A DNA stretch of 64,000 nt from Exiguobacterium profundum (GTDB lineage Bacteria; Bacillota; Bacilli; Exiguobacteriales; Exiguobacteriaceae): assembly GCF_001909285.1 (NCBI RefSeq), contig NZ_MRSV01000002.1, forward strand, positions 1-64,000, in the 5' to 3' direction. Positions 16,815 through 24,837 of the stretch are shown here, piece after piece. The translations under genes and the position numbers were made by a program. The notes beneath the pieces were generated by a model. It made no database searches, was not told where the DNA came from, and saw only the letters and a list, made by a program, of their open reading frames with translations. Each line of letters starts with the position of its first letter. The first letter of the stretch is position 1.

Positions 16815-17060
16815 ATGGGAACATACACAATTGACTACCACACAGGTGTGATAAGGGAAGTAGATGCAGAGCTCGGTCAAGTGAAACGGCAGGCCGTCTC
16901 GGGTATCGCGTACACACAGGAGAATATCAGCATTCGATTGGATGGGGAAGTCGTGACTACGGCTCGATGGTATGGATTGGAACCGGAGGCTGATGACGAC
17001 GTGCTGATGCGAGTAGGAGATGGTTTTTATCAGATGTGGGACGATGAAATCGAAGGGTGA
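16815..17060 (+). CDS. Small hypothetical protein
   Basis: 81 residues from ATG 16815, preceded by a clear AGGAGG. The sequence is mostly beta-like (YTIDYHTGVIREVDAELGQV, VVTTARWYGLEP) and ends in a Trp-Asp-rich tail. The same frame is open further upstream, but only 16815 has a ribosome-binding site. Family not recognised. Confidence 0.6.
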   Translation: MGTYTIDYHTGVIREVDAELGQVKRQAVSGIAYTQENISIRLDGEVVTTARWYGLEPEADDDVLMRVGDGFYQMWDDEIEG

Positions 17061-17155
17061 GGTTTACTTCTTTGCATCGAGAGATTCAAATGTCTCATCG
17101 TTGTCGCTCAAAAAATTGATTTTCACGAATGATCATTTGGAGCTGATCTAACACT

Positions 17156-17194
17156 AAAAGGCGTATTCTCCCATCGCAGAAGAATACGCCTTTT
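17156..17194. terminator. Bidirectional terminator hairpin
   Basis: AAAAGGCGTATTCT pairs with AGAATACGCCTTTT around an 11-base loop, between convergent genes. Confidence 0.65.
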
Positions 17195-17224
17195 ACAATG
17201 GTCATTGTGTTAAGTGCAGGTATA

Positions 17225-17449
17225 TTACTCCTCGCCCATCCTATCCTTGTCATTGTCACGCAGATAGGAATAGAGCCAGTGGCCATTGTCGAACGAATCG
17301 GTGATGACATTCCCTCTCACAGTGTAGGTGTACTTATGTCGTAACCAGATACGTGATGTCCATCTCGAATTCGGTTGCGCCGCCGACCTATTGGATGACA
17401 TCATCCGTACAGAATATGTGTAGGTATATGTAGACGAATCTGTATACAC
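17225..17449 (-). pseudogene. C-terminal fragment related to the one at 9.7 kb
   Basis: The frame ends YTVRGNVITDSFDNGHWLYS YLRDNDKDRMGEE, matching the C-terminal end of the fragment at 9720. The first half is low-complexity and unlike a real N-terminus, while an alternative frame (VGGATEFEMDITYLVTT) looks more natural, so a frameshift is likely. It starts ten bases after the stop of the gene at 17459. The protein may have been secreted or calcium-binding; this is uncertain. Confidence 0.35.
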
Positions 17450-17458
17450 CTAAATCAA

Positions 17459-17839
17459 TTATATCCTTTGCATCCTCACGATGCGCCAATCCTTCAAATT
17501 TTGGGTTGCCATATGGTTGGTGACCCGTTCAATCATTCTAAATTTTTCGCTCTGAGAAAAATTGAAGGCATCGTCCGGTAGTTCCAACTCGACCTCGAGC
17601 GTGACCTTTACTTTCTTTTTTCGTTTCTCGAATCGGTGAAGCAGATAATCCTCAAGCTCATCGATGATTTCCGCGTCATCAATGCCATCAGAGGACTTCA
17701 AAGCGATGTTCAACCAAGGATTGAGTTGCTCGATGTACGCTTCGAGTTCTTGTGGTGTCGTATTCATGTATTTCCAAAGATGATCGAATCGTAGTATTTC
17801 CGTCTTGTGAACCAATCGAATCCACTCTTGAAGTTTCAT
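17459..17839 (-). CDS. Hypothetical protein
   Basis: A 126-residue protein starting at ATG 17839 after AAAAGGAG. The N-terminal half is helical (MKLQEWIRLVHKTEILRFDH), followed by a basic KKKVKVTLEVELELP strand and a C-terminal WRIVRMQRI. No family recognised. It is leftward, convergent with the small gene at 16815. Confidence 0.55.
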   Translation of the reverse strand: MKLQEWIRLVHKTEILRFDHLWKYMNTTPQELEAYIEQLNPWLNIALKSSDGIDDAEIIDELEDYLLHRFEKRKKKVKVTLEVELELPDDAFNFSQSEKFRMIERVTNHMATQNLKDWRIVRMQRI

Positions 17840-18143
17840 GGGATGACTCCTTTTTGATTTAAGTGTATCCCGTGTTATGTATGGTAAACAGTGACGAGTT
17901 TATGTACAAATCGCATACTCTTTTAATTCTGCGCCGTCCTTAAAAATCAAAACCGGTTTATACGTCGCATTTATTGCGATTGGTTTTCGTAACCCCATTT
18001 CTTTAACGCTTCCCATTCAATTTCACCTTGATTGTTTTTGTATCTGGTCATTCTTAGTATTTAGAAGCTATTTAACAAATACCGGATTATAATAAATGTA
18101 TGTTGGATAATTTTACAATAATTTTAAAGTGGAGTGATAGAAG
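17840..18143. other. Intergenic stretch, possible transposase scrap
   Basis: On the minus strand near 17985-18050 a short frame reads TRYKNNQGEIEWEALKKWGY, which has the look of a protein end, but it has no start or RBS. Otherwise nothing is seen beyond the probable promoter of the gene at 18144. Confidence 0.3.
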
Positions 18144-18986
18144 ATGAATAAATTGATCAAGATTGGGAGTGCCGTTCTATTTAGTGGAGCGCTATTGGTG
18201 TCGCCATACGGGGAAGCATCGGCCGCTACGAGCATCAAAGTCCATTACATCGATGTCGGTCAAGGTGACGCCATCTACATCAAGATGCCGAGTGGTGAGG
18301 ACGTCATCATCGATGGTGGGAATAAAGGAAAAGGTGATGCCATCGTTGCCTATCTCAAAAAACAAAAAGTCGACGATATCGAAGTGTTGATCTCGACACA
18401 TCCGGATGCCGATCATATCGGTGGATTAGACGAGATTCTAGACGCCTATCGTGTCGAGAACATCTACGCACCAAAAGTGAAACACACGACCCAGGCCTAT
18501 AAAGACTTCTTACAAGCTGTGAAACGGGAAGGCAAGACCATCAAAACAGCACAGGCCGGAGTGAAACTGCCGATCAAAGGTGTGAGTGCGAAGTTTGTCG
18601 GTCCGGTCAAGTCTTACTCGAACAGCGACTTGAATAATTGGAGTGCGGTCCTTCATGTCACATACAAGAAGAACACGTTCTTGTTCACGGGGGACGCGGA
18701 ACACGTTTCCGAGAAGGACATGATGGCGAAGAAACAGACGCTCCGAGCGGATGTCTTGAAAGTGGGTCATCACGGTGCCAAGACGTCGACGAGCAGCACG
18801 TTTCTGAACACGGTCAAACCGAAGCATGCCATCATCAGTGTCGGGAAGAACAGCTACGGGCACCCGACGTCCGAAGTAGTGACGAATTTGAAGCGACAAA
18901 AAGCGAACACGCTTCGCACAGACAAGAACGGTACAATCATCATCACGGGGAACGGTTCGAGTTACGCCGTGAAAAAATCCAAATGA
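18144..18986 (+). CDS. Secreted ComEC-like metallo-beta-lactamase-fold hydrolase
   Basis: 280 residues. Residues 1-28 form a signal peptide (KLIKIGSAVLFSGALLVSP, cleavage near ASA). The rest is a ComEC/Rec2-type MBL domain: HYIDVGQGDAIYI, then VLISTHPDADHIGGLDEIL with the HxxxDH metal motif, then FLFTGDAEHVSEKDM, VLKVGHHGAKTS and a C-terminal THP-like SYGHPTSE. Such stand-alone secreted ComEC-like proteins act as extracellular nucleases or phosphoesterases in some Bacilli. ATG 18144 follows GGAG. The downstream DUF3006 gene overlaps its stop, and the pairing is common. Substrate is not shown here. Confidence 0.85.
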   Translation: MNKLIKIGSAVLFSGALLVSPYGEASAATSIKVHYIDVGQGDAIYIKMPSGEDVIIDGGNKGKGDAIVAYLKKQKVDDIEVLISTHPDADHIGGLDEILDAYRVENIYAPKVKHTTQAYKDFLQAVKREGKTIKTAQAGVKLPIKGVSAKFVGPVKSYSNSDLNNWSAVLHVTYKKNTFLFTGDAEHVSEKDMMAKKQTLRADVLKVGHHGAKTSTSSTFLNTVKPKHAIISVGKNSYGHPTSEVVTNLKRQKANTLRTDKNGTIIITGNGSSYAVKKSK

Positions 18987-19207
18987 AGAGACGGCGGGGA
19001 ATCATCGACCGATTTGAAGGGGACTTGGCCGTCATCGAATTCGGGGAAGTGATGGAAGATATTCCGAAGTCACGACTTCCGGAAGCAGTTCAACATGGCG
19101 ACGTGCTGTGGTTTTACGAAGACGGGCGAGTTGAGGTAGATGTAGAGGAAAAGCAACTCCTATCAAAGGAAATCGATGAGTTGATGGAGGAACTCTGGGA
19201 AGACTAA
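18983..19207 (+). CDS. DUF3006-like small protein
   Basis: 74 residues from ATG 18983, overlapping the stop of the MBL gene (ATGA). The pattern RGIIDRFEGDLAVIEFGEVM, EDIPKSRLPEAVQHGDVLWF followed by a Glu-rich tail is that of DUF3006 proteins, small beta-barrel proteins regularly encoded next to ComEC-like hydrolases. Likely function: accessory to, or co-expressed with, the hydrolase. No start other than 18983 fits the context. Confidence 0.75.
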   Translation: MKRRRGIIDRFEGDLAVIEFGEVMEDIPKSRLPEAVQHGDVLWFYEDGRVEVDVEEKQLLSKEIDELMEELWED

Positions 19208-19250
19208 ACATTGTTATTAGATTGGTATATTTTGAAAGGGGAACAAAAAG

Positions 19251-19542
19251 ATTCATCAAATGGGATTCCATTCCGAGTATTTTATTCTAATTCAAAATGG
19301 TATCAAGTCGATTGAAGTAAGATTAAATGACCCTAAGACAATCTATTGAGATAGATCATTTTATTGAGTTTAGTGATACTTCAAATGTAAACAAGAGGTT
19401 GAGAGTCAAAGTTTCATGTTTATCTTCTTCTGAGTCCTTTTGTGAACTGCATTTGAACGAATCTTTTGAGAAGATGTTGAAATGGAATAAGAGAATCAAT
19501 GGAGGCCATGCTTATGGAAAATATTTTTCTCACAAACTTTAA
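19251..19542 (+). pseudogene. ASCH-domain gene with a one-base frameshift
   Basis: A first frame reads IHQMGFHSEYFILIQNGIKS IEVRLNDPK, the classic N-terminus of ASCH-domain proteins, then runs into a stop. The +1 frame continues it: RQSIEIDHFIEFSDTSNVNK RLRVKVSCL and on to GKYFSHKL. Restoring one A near 19337 (CCTAAGACA to CCTAAAAGACA) gives RLNDPKRQSIEIDHFIEFSD, as expected for the family. AAAGGGG lies upstream of an ATT/ATG start region. The gene's end overlaps the start of the repeat protein. It is a decayed gene or a sequencing error. Confidence 0.55.
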
Positions 19543-20080
19543 CAGACAAATCGACATAATGCAGAACTTTCAAGTGAAATCGTTCGAACTTCCATCGGAA
19601 ACCATCGAAAACTTTAACAGACAAATCGACATAATGCGGAACTTTCAAGTGAAACCGTTCGAACTTCCATCGGAAACCATCGGAAACTTTAACAGGCAGA
19701 TCGATGTAATGCGGAACTTTCAAGTGAAGCCGTTCGAACTTCCATCAAGAACTATTGAAAAATTAAGCGAACAAATTGATATGATGAAGAATTTTCATTT
19801 GAATAATTTTATGGTGTCGCCAGAGATAATGGATTCTTGGGAAAAAAGCATGCACACTCTTGTATTTCAGGAAGGCATTAGATTGTCCGAGATTGAAAAA
19901 GATATTGACTCGATTGAGCAAACAAAAAATGTACTTTCAGATAAAACGATTGCTTACAGACTTCTATTCATTTTGACGAGTCTACAGATGGTTGGAATAT
20001 CATTTTTCGAGTCTCCTCAGACAAACACGATAATAGCACTTCTTCTTGCTTCAATATTTGCTCCGAAAGATAATCGTTAA
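19514..20080 (+). CDS. Tandem-repeat protein with C-terminal membrane segments
   Basis: 188 residues from ATG 19514 (GGAGG eight bases upstream). The N-terminal half consists of three near-identical 25-residue repeats with the core NFNRQIDIMRNFQVKPFELP SETIG, plus a degenerate fourth. It is followed by a helical linker and a hydrophobic C-terminus (YRLLFILTSLQMVGISFF and TIIALLLASIFAP), probably two membrane helices or a re-entrant pair. No family recognised. The architecture (amphipathic repeats plus a membrane anchor) recalls small membrane effectors, but that is speculation. Single gene, AT-rich. Confidence 0.6.
   Translation: MENIFLTNFNRQIDIMQNFQVKSFELPSETIENFNRQIDIMRNFQVKPFELPSETIGNFNRQIDVMRNFQVKPFELPSRTIEKLSEQIDMMKNFHLNNFMVSPEIMDSWEKSMHTLVFQEGIRLSEIEKDIDSIEQTKNVLSDKTIAYRLLFILTSLQMVGISFFESPQTNTIIALLLASIFAPKDNR
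19535..19759 (+). repeat. Three tandem 75-bp repeats
   Basis: Units begin at 19535, 19610 and 19685, each starting AACTTTAACAG, and differ at only a few bases. They are in frame and encode the 25-residue repeats of the protein at 19514. High DNA identity points to recent expansion and probable copy-number variation. Confidence 0.85.
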
Positions 20081-20179
20081 TTAAACAGAATGTAAAAAAG
20101 AAAACTATTAAGTGATATTTTATATTTTTTAGGCATGTACATTTGCTTTAAGTGCCTAATTTCGTGTGTAATCAAATTA

Positions 20180-20205
20180 GTATAGGGCTGAAATCAGCCC
20201 TATAC
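20180..20205. terminator. Terminator-like hairpin at the end of the transfer operon
   Basis: GTATAGGGCTG pairs with CAGCCCTATAC around AAAT, nine bases beyond the stop of the ArdC-like gene at 20214. It fits the end of the long leftward operon, although no strong T run follows. Confidence 0.5.
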
Positions 20206-20213
20206 AGGAAGAA

Positions 20214-21650
20214 CTAAATCAATCTTTCGATATTTAATATAGCGGTTCTTGATAAAGATGTCCTTTCTTCTTCGAGTAAAACATTATGCCAACTCTCTTC
20301 AAGGTTTTTGAGAAGTGGTTTTTCAATTTTGTTCTTCTTCTCTAGATCGTGCAATGGATGCACGGTTCTTTCAGGGTCGAAATGACCACTGACTAATAGC
20401 TGATTCGGTAAGGCGATTGTGTAGGCGACAAGTATATCTTCACTAAAGTCATGATTGTTGGTGACACCGAATGATTGGAACCCGAATCCTTTATCGTGAA
20501 TATACATGAGCGGCTCATCGATACGATCCACCTTCAGGTTCGTCTCGAGGGCCGCTTTTGCGTTCAGATAAGGCTCCACCTCCTCAGGAAACACATTCAG
20601 TACGGCATGAACCCGTTCATTAAGACTGAGGTCAGCGTCTTTCCATCCTATGCGGCGGTTCAACTGCTCGATATATTCAAGTGGGATCTGTTCCTTTTCG
20701 TGCTCCAATGTGAGTACCTTTTCTAAGTGTGACTCGATATGGTCGATAAAAGTCGCGGATGTCTGATGGACCTCCTGCAACAATTTTTCCTTGTCGAGGA
20801 GTTCCTTGTCTTTCGTCCAACCGGCCAGATAGGAGAGCGAGAAGTCGTCCGTCGGGAACCCGAGTTGATGTGAGACGACATAGGCGACCATCTCGGCCTG
20901 AAACTCCTTCTCGGGTGCCGTAAGCGGTTTGTCCCGTTCAAAATTCCGTTCCTGATTGTGCAGCTCCGCATGAGCGAGCTCGTGGATCAGGACGCTGATG
21001 TCCTCAATCGGTGTGTTCCGCGGGTTCAAGGCGATCGCATGTAACTCCGGATAGTAACAACCCTTCGCCGTTCCGATCTCGTCGAGCGGTTCCTCCAATA
21101 GCGTCACATTCCGGGCATCCGCGAGCGTCGTCAAGGCGTCAAGGATGTCTTGTTCGTTCTCCATCCCGCCGTCCCGGTGATACCGTTTGAAGATGTCCGA
21201 GACCTCAATCCCTTTCTCGCGCGCGTCGGTCTGCGTGTACTCGAACACGTGACCGATTTTGAAGTACATCATCTTGCGTGACGGGACTCGCCCTTGTTTC
21301 ACGCCGTCCTTGATCGACTTCGGTGCCTTGCTGAGCGGTACCCATTCATCTTTGTGTAAGGCGTACGTCACCGGGTTCGGGACGAACACTTTGATGCCAC
21401 GTTCACCTTTTTGAACCTGTGCGCCTTGCTTCTCCCAGAACGGATAAGAGCCGACTGCGACTGCGCCGGGGAACTGGGATTCGATCAAGACCGCGTTCCG
21501 CATCGAGTATTGATGGAACTTGCCGAGGAACTGTAGATGCTCACGAATCTTCTCTGGGCTTTCAAAATAGCTGTCGATTTGTTGTCCCATCTGTTCGGTC
21601 AAGGCCTCGAGCTCGGCCTTCCGTTCTTCGTTCGTCTTCATCTTGGCCAT
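20214..21650 (-). CDS. ArdC-like antirestriction protein with zinc-metallopeptidase motif
   Basis: 478 residues. The N-terminus (1-110) matches the ArdC ssDNA-binding domain: YFESPEKIREHLQFLGKFHQ, YSMRNAVLI, PFWEKQGAQVQKGERGIKVF. Then comes an ImmA/IrrE-like metallopeptidase segment with ISVLIHELAHAEL (HExxH at about 240) and a downstream Glu, EKEFQAEMVAYVV. The C-terminal 170 residues resemble the large polyvalent-protein-associated domains found in mobile-element proteins. ArdC proteins protect incoming single-stranded DNA from recipient restriction. Placement as the last gene of the transfer operon, beside the relaxosome genes, fits early expression and protection on transfer. Confidence 0.8.
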   Translation of the reverse strand: MAKMKTNEERKAELEALTEQMGQQIDSYFESPEKIREHLQFLGKFHQYSMRNAVLIESQFPGAVAVGSYPFWEKQGAQVQKGERGIKVFVPNPVTYALHKDEWVPLSKAPKSIKDGVKQGRVPSRKMMYFKIGHVFEYTQTDAREKGIEVSDIFKRYHRDGGMENEQDILDALTTLADARNVTLLEEPLDEIGTAKGCYYPELHAIALNPRNTPIEDISVLIHELAHAELHNQERNFERDKPLTAPEKEFQAEMVAYVVSHQLGFPTDDFSLSYLAGWTKDKELLDKEKLLQEVHQTSATFIDHIESHLEKVLTLEHEKEQIPLEYIEQLNRRIGWKDADLSLNERVHAVLNVFPEEVEPYLNAKAALETNLKVDRIDEPLMYIHDKGFGFQSFGVTNNHDFSEDILVAYTIALPNQLLVSGHFDPERTVHPLHDLEKKNKIEKPLLKNLEESWHNVLLEEERTSLSRTAILNIERLI

Positions 21651-21654
21651 CGTG

Positions 21655-21951
21655 TCAGACTCCTTCCTTCAACAAGTCGGTGACAGATTCATCACTATCC
21701 GCAAATTCGTCCAGTTCACGCTCGAGTTGTGGAGACGTTTCCGGTATGTCGAGTAACAGCTGTGTCCGCTCGAAATTGACGGGAAGCAAGACGATCTCGT
21801 CTTGCGCGACGGCGGTCAAAAGTTGGTGCTCGGAAACGGACACCGGGATGTCGTATCGCTTTCCATAGATGAGGACCGTAACGGTATCCGGTTGAAGCGT
21901 CAACAGTTGTCCCATCGTGAAGGGACGGTCAAGTGGTCGCATAAGATTCAT
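21655..21951 (-). CDS. Hypothetical protein of the transfer operon
   Basis: 98 residues from ATG 21951, which overlaps the upstream stop; an ATG at 21942 has better spacing from GAGAGG and may be the true start. The sequence has a beta-rich middle (DTVTVLIYGKRYDIPVSVSE) and an acidic tail ending DLLKEGV. Family not recognised. It lies between the relaxase-accessory genes and ardC and is surely part of that operon. Confidence 0.6.
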   Translation of the reverse strand: MNLMRPLDRPFTMGQLLTLQPDTVTVLIYGKRYDIPVSVSEHQLLTAVAQDEIVLLPVNFERTQLLLDIPETSPQLERELDEFADSDESVTDLLKEGV

Positions 21952-22400
21952 CCTCTCTCAAAAGTTAGTGTGTCCTTCTTCTGTTTTTGATGCTCGATGC
22001 GTTCCTGCACGACACGTTCGGCTGTCGCGAGGAACGTCGGCTTGAACTGGTCCGTCGTCATGATGTCCTCGATGCCCTCGGTCTGCATCAGCGCCTGCAG
22101 GAGCTCTGTCAGGATTTGTCCGTGGCGGTCGGAGCGGTTCGCGGCGAGCCGGATCCGTTCGAGTTCCGCCGATATCTGCTCGTTCATCAACGCCTCGATA
22201 TGACGGGAGACCTGTGTGCTGATCGAGCGGGTGAGGAACTGCATGTCCCACTTCTCGTCGGCCAGTTGTCTATGTTCTTCTGTGATATGGTCGATGACCT
22301 GACCGAGATGGCCGAAGCGTTTGTCGTCGGCGAACTCCTCCAAATACGCGACCGTCTCCGGTTTTAATCGGAGACGGATCTGTCTCAACTCTTCCATCAT
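21948..22400 (-). CDS. Relaxase-linked hypothetical protein
   Basis: 150 residues, charged and helical. It begins MMEELRQIRLRLKPETVAYL EEFADDKRFGHLGQ, a strand-helix-helix start that suggests a ribbon-helix-helix DNA-binding domain. The centre (SISTQVSRHIEALMNEQISA) is coiled-coil-like. It starts six bases after the relaxase stop. It could be a relaxosome accessory or operon regulator; this is inference from position and fold style. Confidence 0.6.
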   Translation of the reverse strand: MMEELRQIRLRLKPETVAYLEEFADDKRFGHLGQVIDHITEEHRQLADEKWDMQFLTRSISTQVSRHIEALMNEQISAELERIRLAANRSDRHGQILTELLQALMQTEGIEDIMTTDQFKPTFLATAERVVQERIEHQKQKKDTLTFERG

Positions 22401-22406
22401 CCTCCC

Positions 22407-23561
22407 TCACTTTCCATATTCGATGTCCCGCTCCAGCTGTTCGAAAGCGCGTTGGTTCTTCAATTGTTCGAACTCGTCATTCATGTGCCGTTCGATCCGG
22501 TAGAGGGATTCGGTGAATATCTTTTGTTGGTTGAATGCGCGTCTGACCGGATGTATAGGGGCTCTATTTTTCCCAACTACCGTTTGTTCTTTTGACAAAT
22601 CGCGCATCTCGGAGAGGATGACATTCCCCATTCGGGTGTAGAGGTCCTGTCGCTTCGTCATCCGGTAACGCTCGGCCTTCTCCGTGTCGCCGTAGCTGCG
22701 ACGATGGAACGACACCTCCTGTTCGAGCCGCTCGTTGAAGGCTTGGAACTCCTGTTTGAAGTGAATATCGATATAACGGTCGGTCAGACAATCGAGCGAT
22801 TCACGGAGCGGCTGCATCCCGTTCATGTTGTAGCGCCACTGTCGTTTGTCTTCCGGTAACTGTTCATAGATGTCCTTGAACTGACGGACGAGCTCGGGAT
22901 GCAGGACACGGTTCGGGAGAGTTTGGATCTTCCGGTTCCGTTTATGGGCGATCAGTTCGTCTCTGATGAACGCGTTCAGTTTCTCCTGTTCTTTCGTCCG
23001 GTCGGCGAGGGAATGGATGACCTTCGACTTCATCAGCTCAATCGATTTCGGTTTACGTTTGCCGCGCTCGCGCATGTGGCTCGTCTCGACGATGGCGATA
23101 TGCACGTGGATGTTGTCGGTATTGTAATGCACGGCGCCGGTCCAATAGGCGTGGACCATCTTCTCTTTTTGGAGCATTGAATCGACCGCGTCCCGCGTCG
23201 CCTGAATCAATCGCTTCTCGTCGACGAGGTCGTCGTGAAGCACACCGGTCTCTCGAAGCCAGGCGTTATCGAACGAGATGACGTCCTGCCAGAGGATGCT
23301 CCCTCTCACTTGCGCATGCTTGAAGATGTCGCGGACGGCGCGACGCTTTTTGTCGCTCAACCGGTCGTCCTCGCGTGTGAACAGACCGCTCGATTTCGTC
23401 TCGTCTTCCATATAGTCATGATACGTCTCGAACTGTTCGCGGCTATCTTTCGCGTCCGGTCGATTGATGTAGTCGAGGTATGTCGTATAACGACGCGACT
23501 TCTTTTTCGTATCCGGCACCTTAAATTTCGACTTGATAACGACGCCCGGCGTCTCACGCAT
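22407..23561 (-). CDS. mobL: MobL-type relaxase
   Basis: 384 residues. N-terminal GVVIKSKFKVP and KKKSRRYTTYLDYINR are typical of MobL relaxases of Bacillota plasmids (pLS20 type). The three-His-type metal motif is seen as NTDNIHVHIAIVE at about 167-179, after VHAYWTGAVHY. The C-terminal half is helical and basic. It nicks oriT and pilots the strand into the secretion channel. It overlaps the upstream ribbon-helix-helix gene by eight bases; the oriT-like region lies about 300 bases upstream (23874-23996). Candidate catalytic Tyr residues near the N-terminus (YTTYLDYI) are present. Confidence 0.85.
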   Translation of the reverse strand: MRETPGVVIKSKFKVPDTKKKSRRYTTYLDYINRPDAKDSREQFETYHDYMEDETKSSGLFTREDDRLSDKKRRAVRDIFKHAQVRGSILWQDVISFDNAWLRETGVLHDDLVDEKRLIQATRDAVDSMLQKEKMVHAYWTGAVHYNTDNIHVHIAIVETSHMRERGKRKPKSIELMKSKVIHSLADRTKEQEKLNAFIRDELIAHKRNRKIQTLPNRVLHPELVRQFKDIYEQLPEDKRQWRYNMNGMQPLRESLDCLTDRYIDIHFKQEFQAFNERLEQEVSFHRRSYGDTEKAERYRMTKRQDLYTRMGNVILSEMRDLSKEQTVVGKNRAPIHPVRRAFNQQKIFTESLYRIERHMNDEFEQLKNQRAFEQLERDIEYGK

Positions 23562-23805
23562 CCTGCATCACCTCGCTCAACAAACGGGCCACTTCGGCGA
23601 GCTCGTCCGCACTCCGTTTCAAATGGAGCGTGTTCGCCTCGAGCTGTCGTTCCAGTCGCTCGACCTGCGTCGATTGGATGCCGTTCGCGCACCAGGAGGC
23701 GAGCAGTTCTTTCAAATATTGTTGCCGAGAGCGGTTATGTTCCTTCGCCCATTCATCGATCTGCTTCACGATGACGGGGTCGATGTCGCGGAGTAACAGA
23801 TCCAT
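23554..23805 (-). CDS. Ribbon-helix-helix relaxosome accessory protein
   Basis: 83 residues. The start MDLLLRDIDPVIVKQIDEWA KEHNRSRQQYLKELL is a typical Arc/CopG ribbon-helix-helix domain, followed by a helical tail (VERLERQLEANTLHLKRS). Such proteins bind oriT and recruit the relaxase. Its gene lies between the oriT-like region and the relaxase gene and overlaps the latter, which supports that role. Similar to the auxiliary relaxosome proteins of MobL plasmids. Confidence 0.75.
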   Translation of the reverse strand: MDLLLRDIDPVIVKQIDEWAKEHNRSRQQYLKELLASWCANGIQSTQVERLERQLEANTLHLKRSADELAEVARLLSEVMQDA

Positions 23806-23873
23806 CTACCTGACCACCTTTCTAGAGGCTGTATATTGCTGATGTCCGAAAAGTTCGTTCAAAGAGCATAAGG

Positions 23874-23996
23874 GGAAACTGCTATCACTTGTCGTGATAG
23901 CCCAGGCAGAGCCTGGGGTTTCCGTGATATCACCAAAAGTCCGAAAACGGCACGAAATGTGCCAGTAAAACCAGCGATTTGGCACGAAATGTGCCA
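23874..23996. other. Probable origin of transfer (oriT)
   Basis: A 192-bp gap inside the transfer operon carries dense symmetry. GGAAAC (23874) pairs with GTTTCC (ends 23923) and encloses two hairpins, GCTATCAC/GTGATAGC (23881-23901) and CCCAGGC/GCCTGGG (23901-23917), giving a three-way junction. To its right are two exact copies of GGCACGAAATGTGCCA (23949-23964 and 23981-23996), each an imperfect palindrome suited to a dimeric protein. Position directly upstream of the RHH and relaxase genes is the usual oriT site. The nic position cannot be named. Confidence 0.65.
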
Positions 23997-23997
23997 T

Positions 23998-24837
23998 TTA
24001 AATCGATAGTTCCCGGAGCCGGACGCGCAACTTGTCGTACTTTTCTTCGAGCGCTGAGACCGACTGTTCGAGCTTCTCGAGCTCCAAGTTAAGCTCATCA
24101 CGTTTCCGGCCGAGGTCGAAGATCTCGTTCTCCTGTTCGACCTGTTCGTCGAGCGAGAGATAGGAGAGTTCGCCTTCGAGCTCCTTTTTGTCACGGTCGA
24201 GCCGCTCGATTTGTTGCCGCTGCGCTTCGACTGACTGCTGCGCTTTTTCTAACTGGCGCTCGGTCTGCGCGAGCTCGTCCTCGACGAATAGTCTCGTGAA
24301 AGTTGTCTCATCAGATGAACTGTGGTTCGCCTGTTCGATGGTCCGGCGGTCGGCATAGAGGGACGTCAAAAGACTGTTCTCCCGTTCCTCGGGTGTGAGT
24401 ACGTCGACTGATTGTGCCTCGTCCACTCCATAGATTCGGACGGCGATCTGGTCGAAGTCGTTCGGTACGTCAACCAGTTCGAGCACGTACTGGTCGTTCC
24501 AATCGTAGAGCAAATCAACTTCCCTCTCGGAATCCGGACGTGCCTTGTAGACATAGCGGAAGACATGATTGTTTGTGTTACCCGGTGCGTCATCGAGCGA
24601 GAGTCGGATGCGTATTGTCTTGGCCTCCGTATCGTAACTGCACGCGTGGAGCGTCACGGTCTCCCCGTTTGAGAGACGGATTGCCTCGTTGATCGGCGTC
24701 TCATTGACAGGTGCCTCCTCGGCGAAGAAGAACGACGAGGTACCGAAAAAGAGGAAGCCGACGACAAAGAATACGCCGAGTACGAGGTAGAACCGGGAGA
24801 CGTTTTGGGTGAGACGCCGTCGTGTTTGTCGTCGCAT
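23998..24837 (-). CDS. Membrane-anchored coiled-coil transfer protein
   Basis: 279 residues: one N-terminal membrane segment (FYLVLGVFFVVGFLFFGTSS), an extracellular beta-rich domain (about 45-150), and a long C-terminal coiled coil from about 185 to the end (LEKAQQSVEAQRQQIERLDR). It is the gene just before oriT in the T4SS operon and starts at the base next to the upstream stop. Likely an envelope component of the mating channel. No named family recognised. Confidence 0.65.
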   Translation of the reverse strand: MRRQTRRRLTQNVSRFYLVLGVFFVVGFLFFGTSSFFFAEEAPVNETPINEAIRLSNGETVTLHACSYDTEAKTIRIRLSLDDAPGNTNNHVFRYVYKARPDSEREVDLLYDWNDQYVLELVDVPNDFDQIAVRIYGVDEAQSVDVLTPEERENSLLTSLYADRRTIEQANHSSSDETTFTRLFVEDELAQTERQLEKAQQSVEAQRQQIERLDRDKKELEGELSYLSLDEQVEQENEIFDLGRKRDELNLELEKLEQSVSALEEKYDKLRVRLRELSI

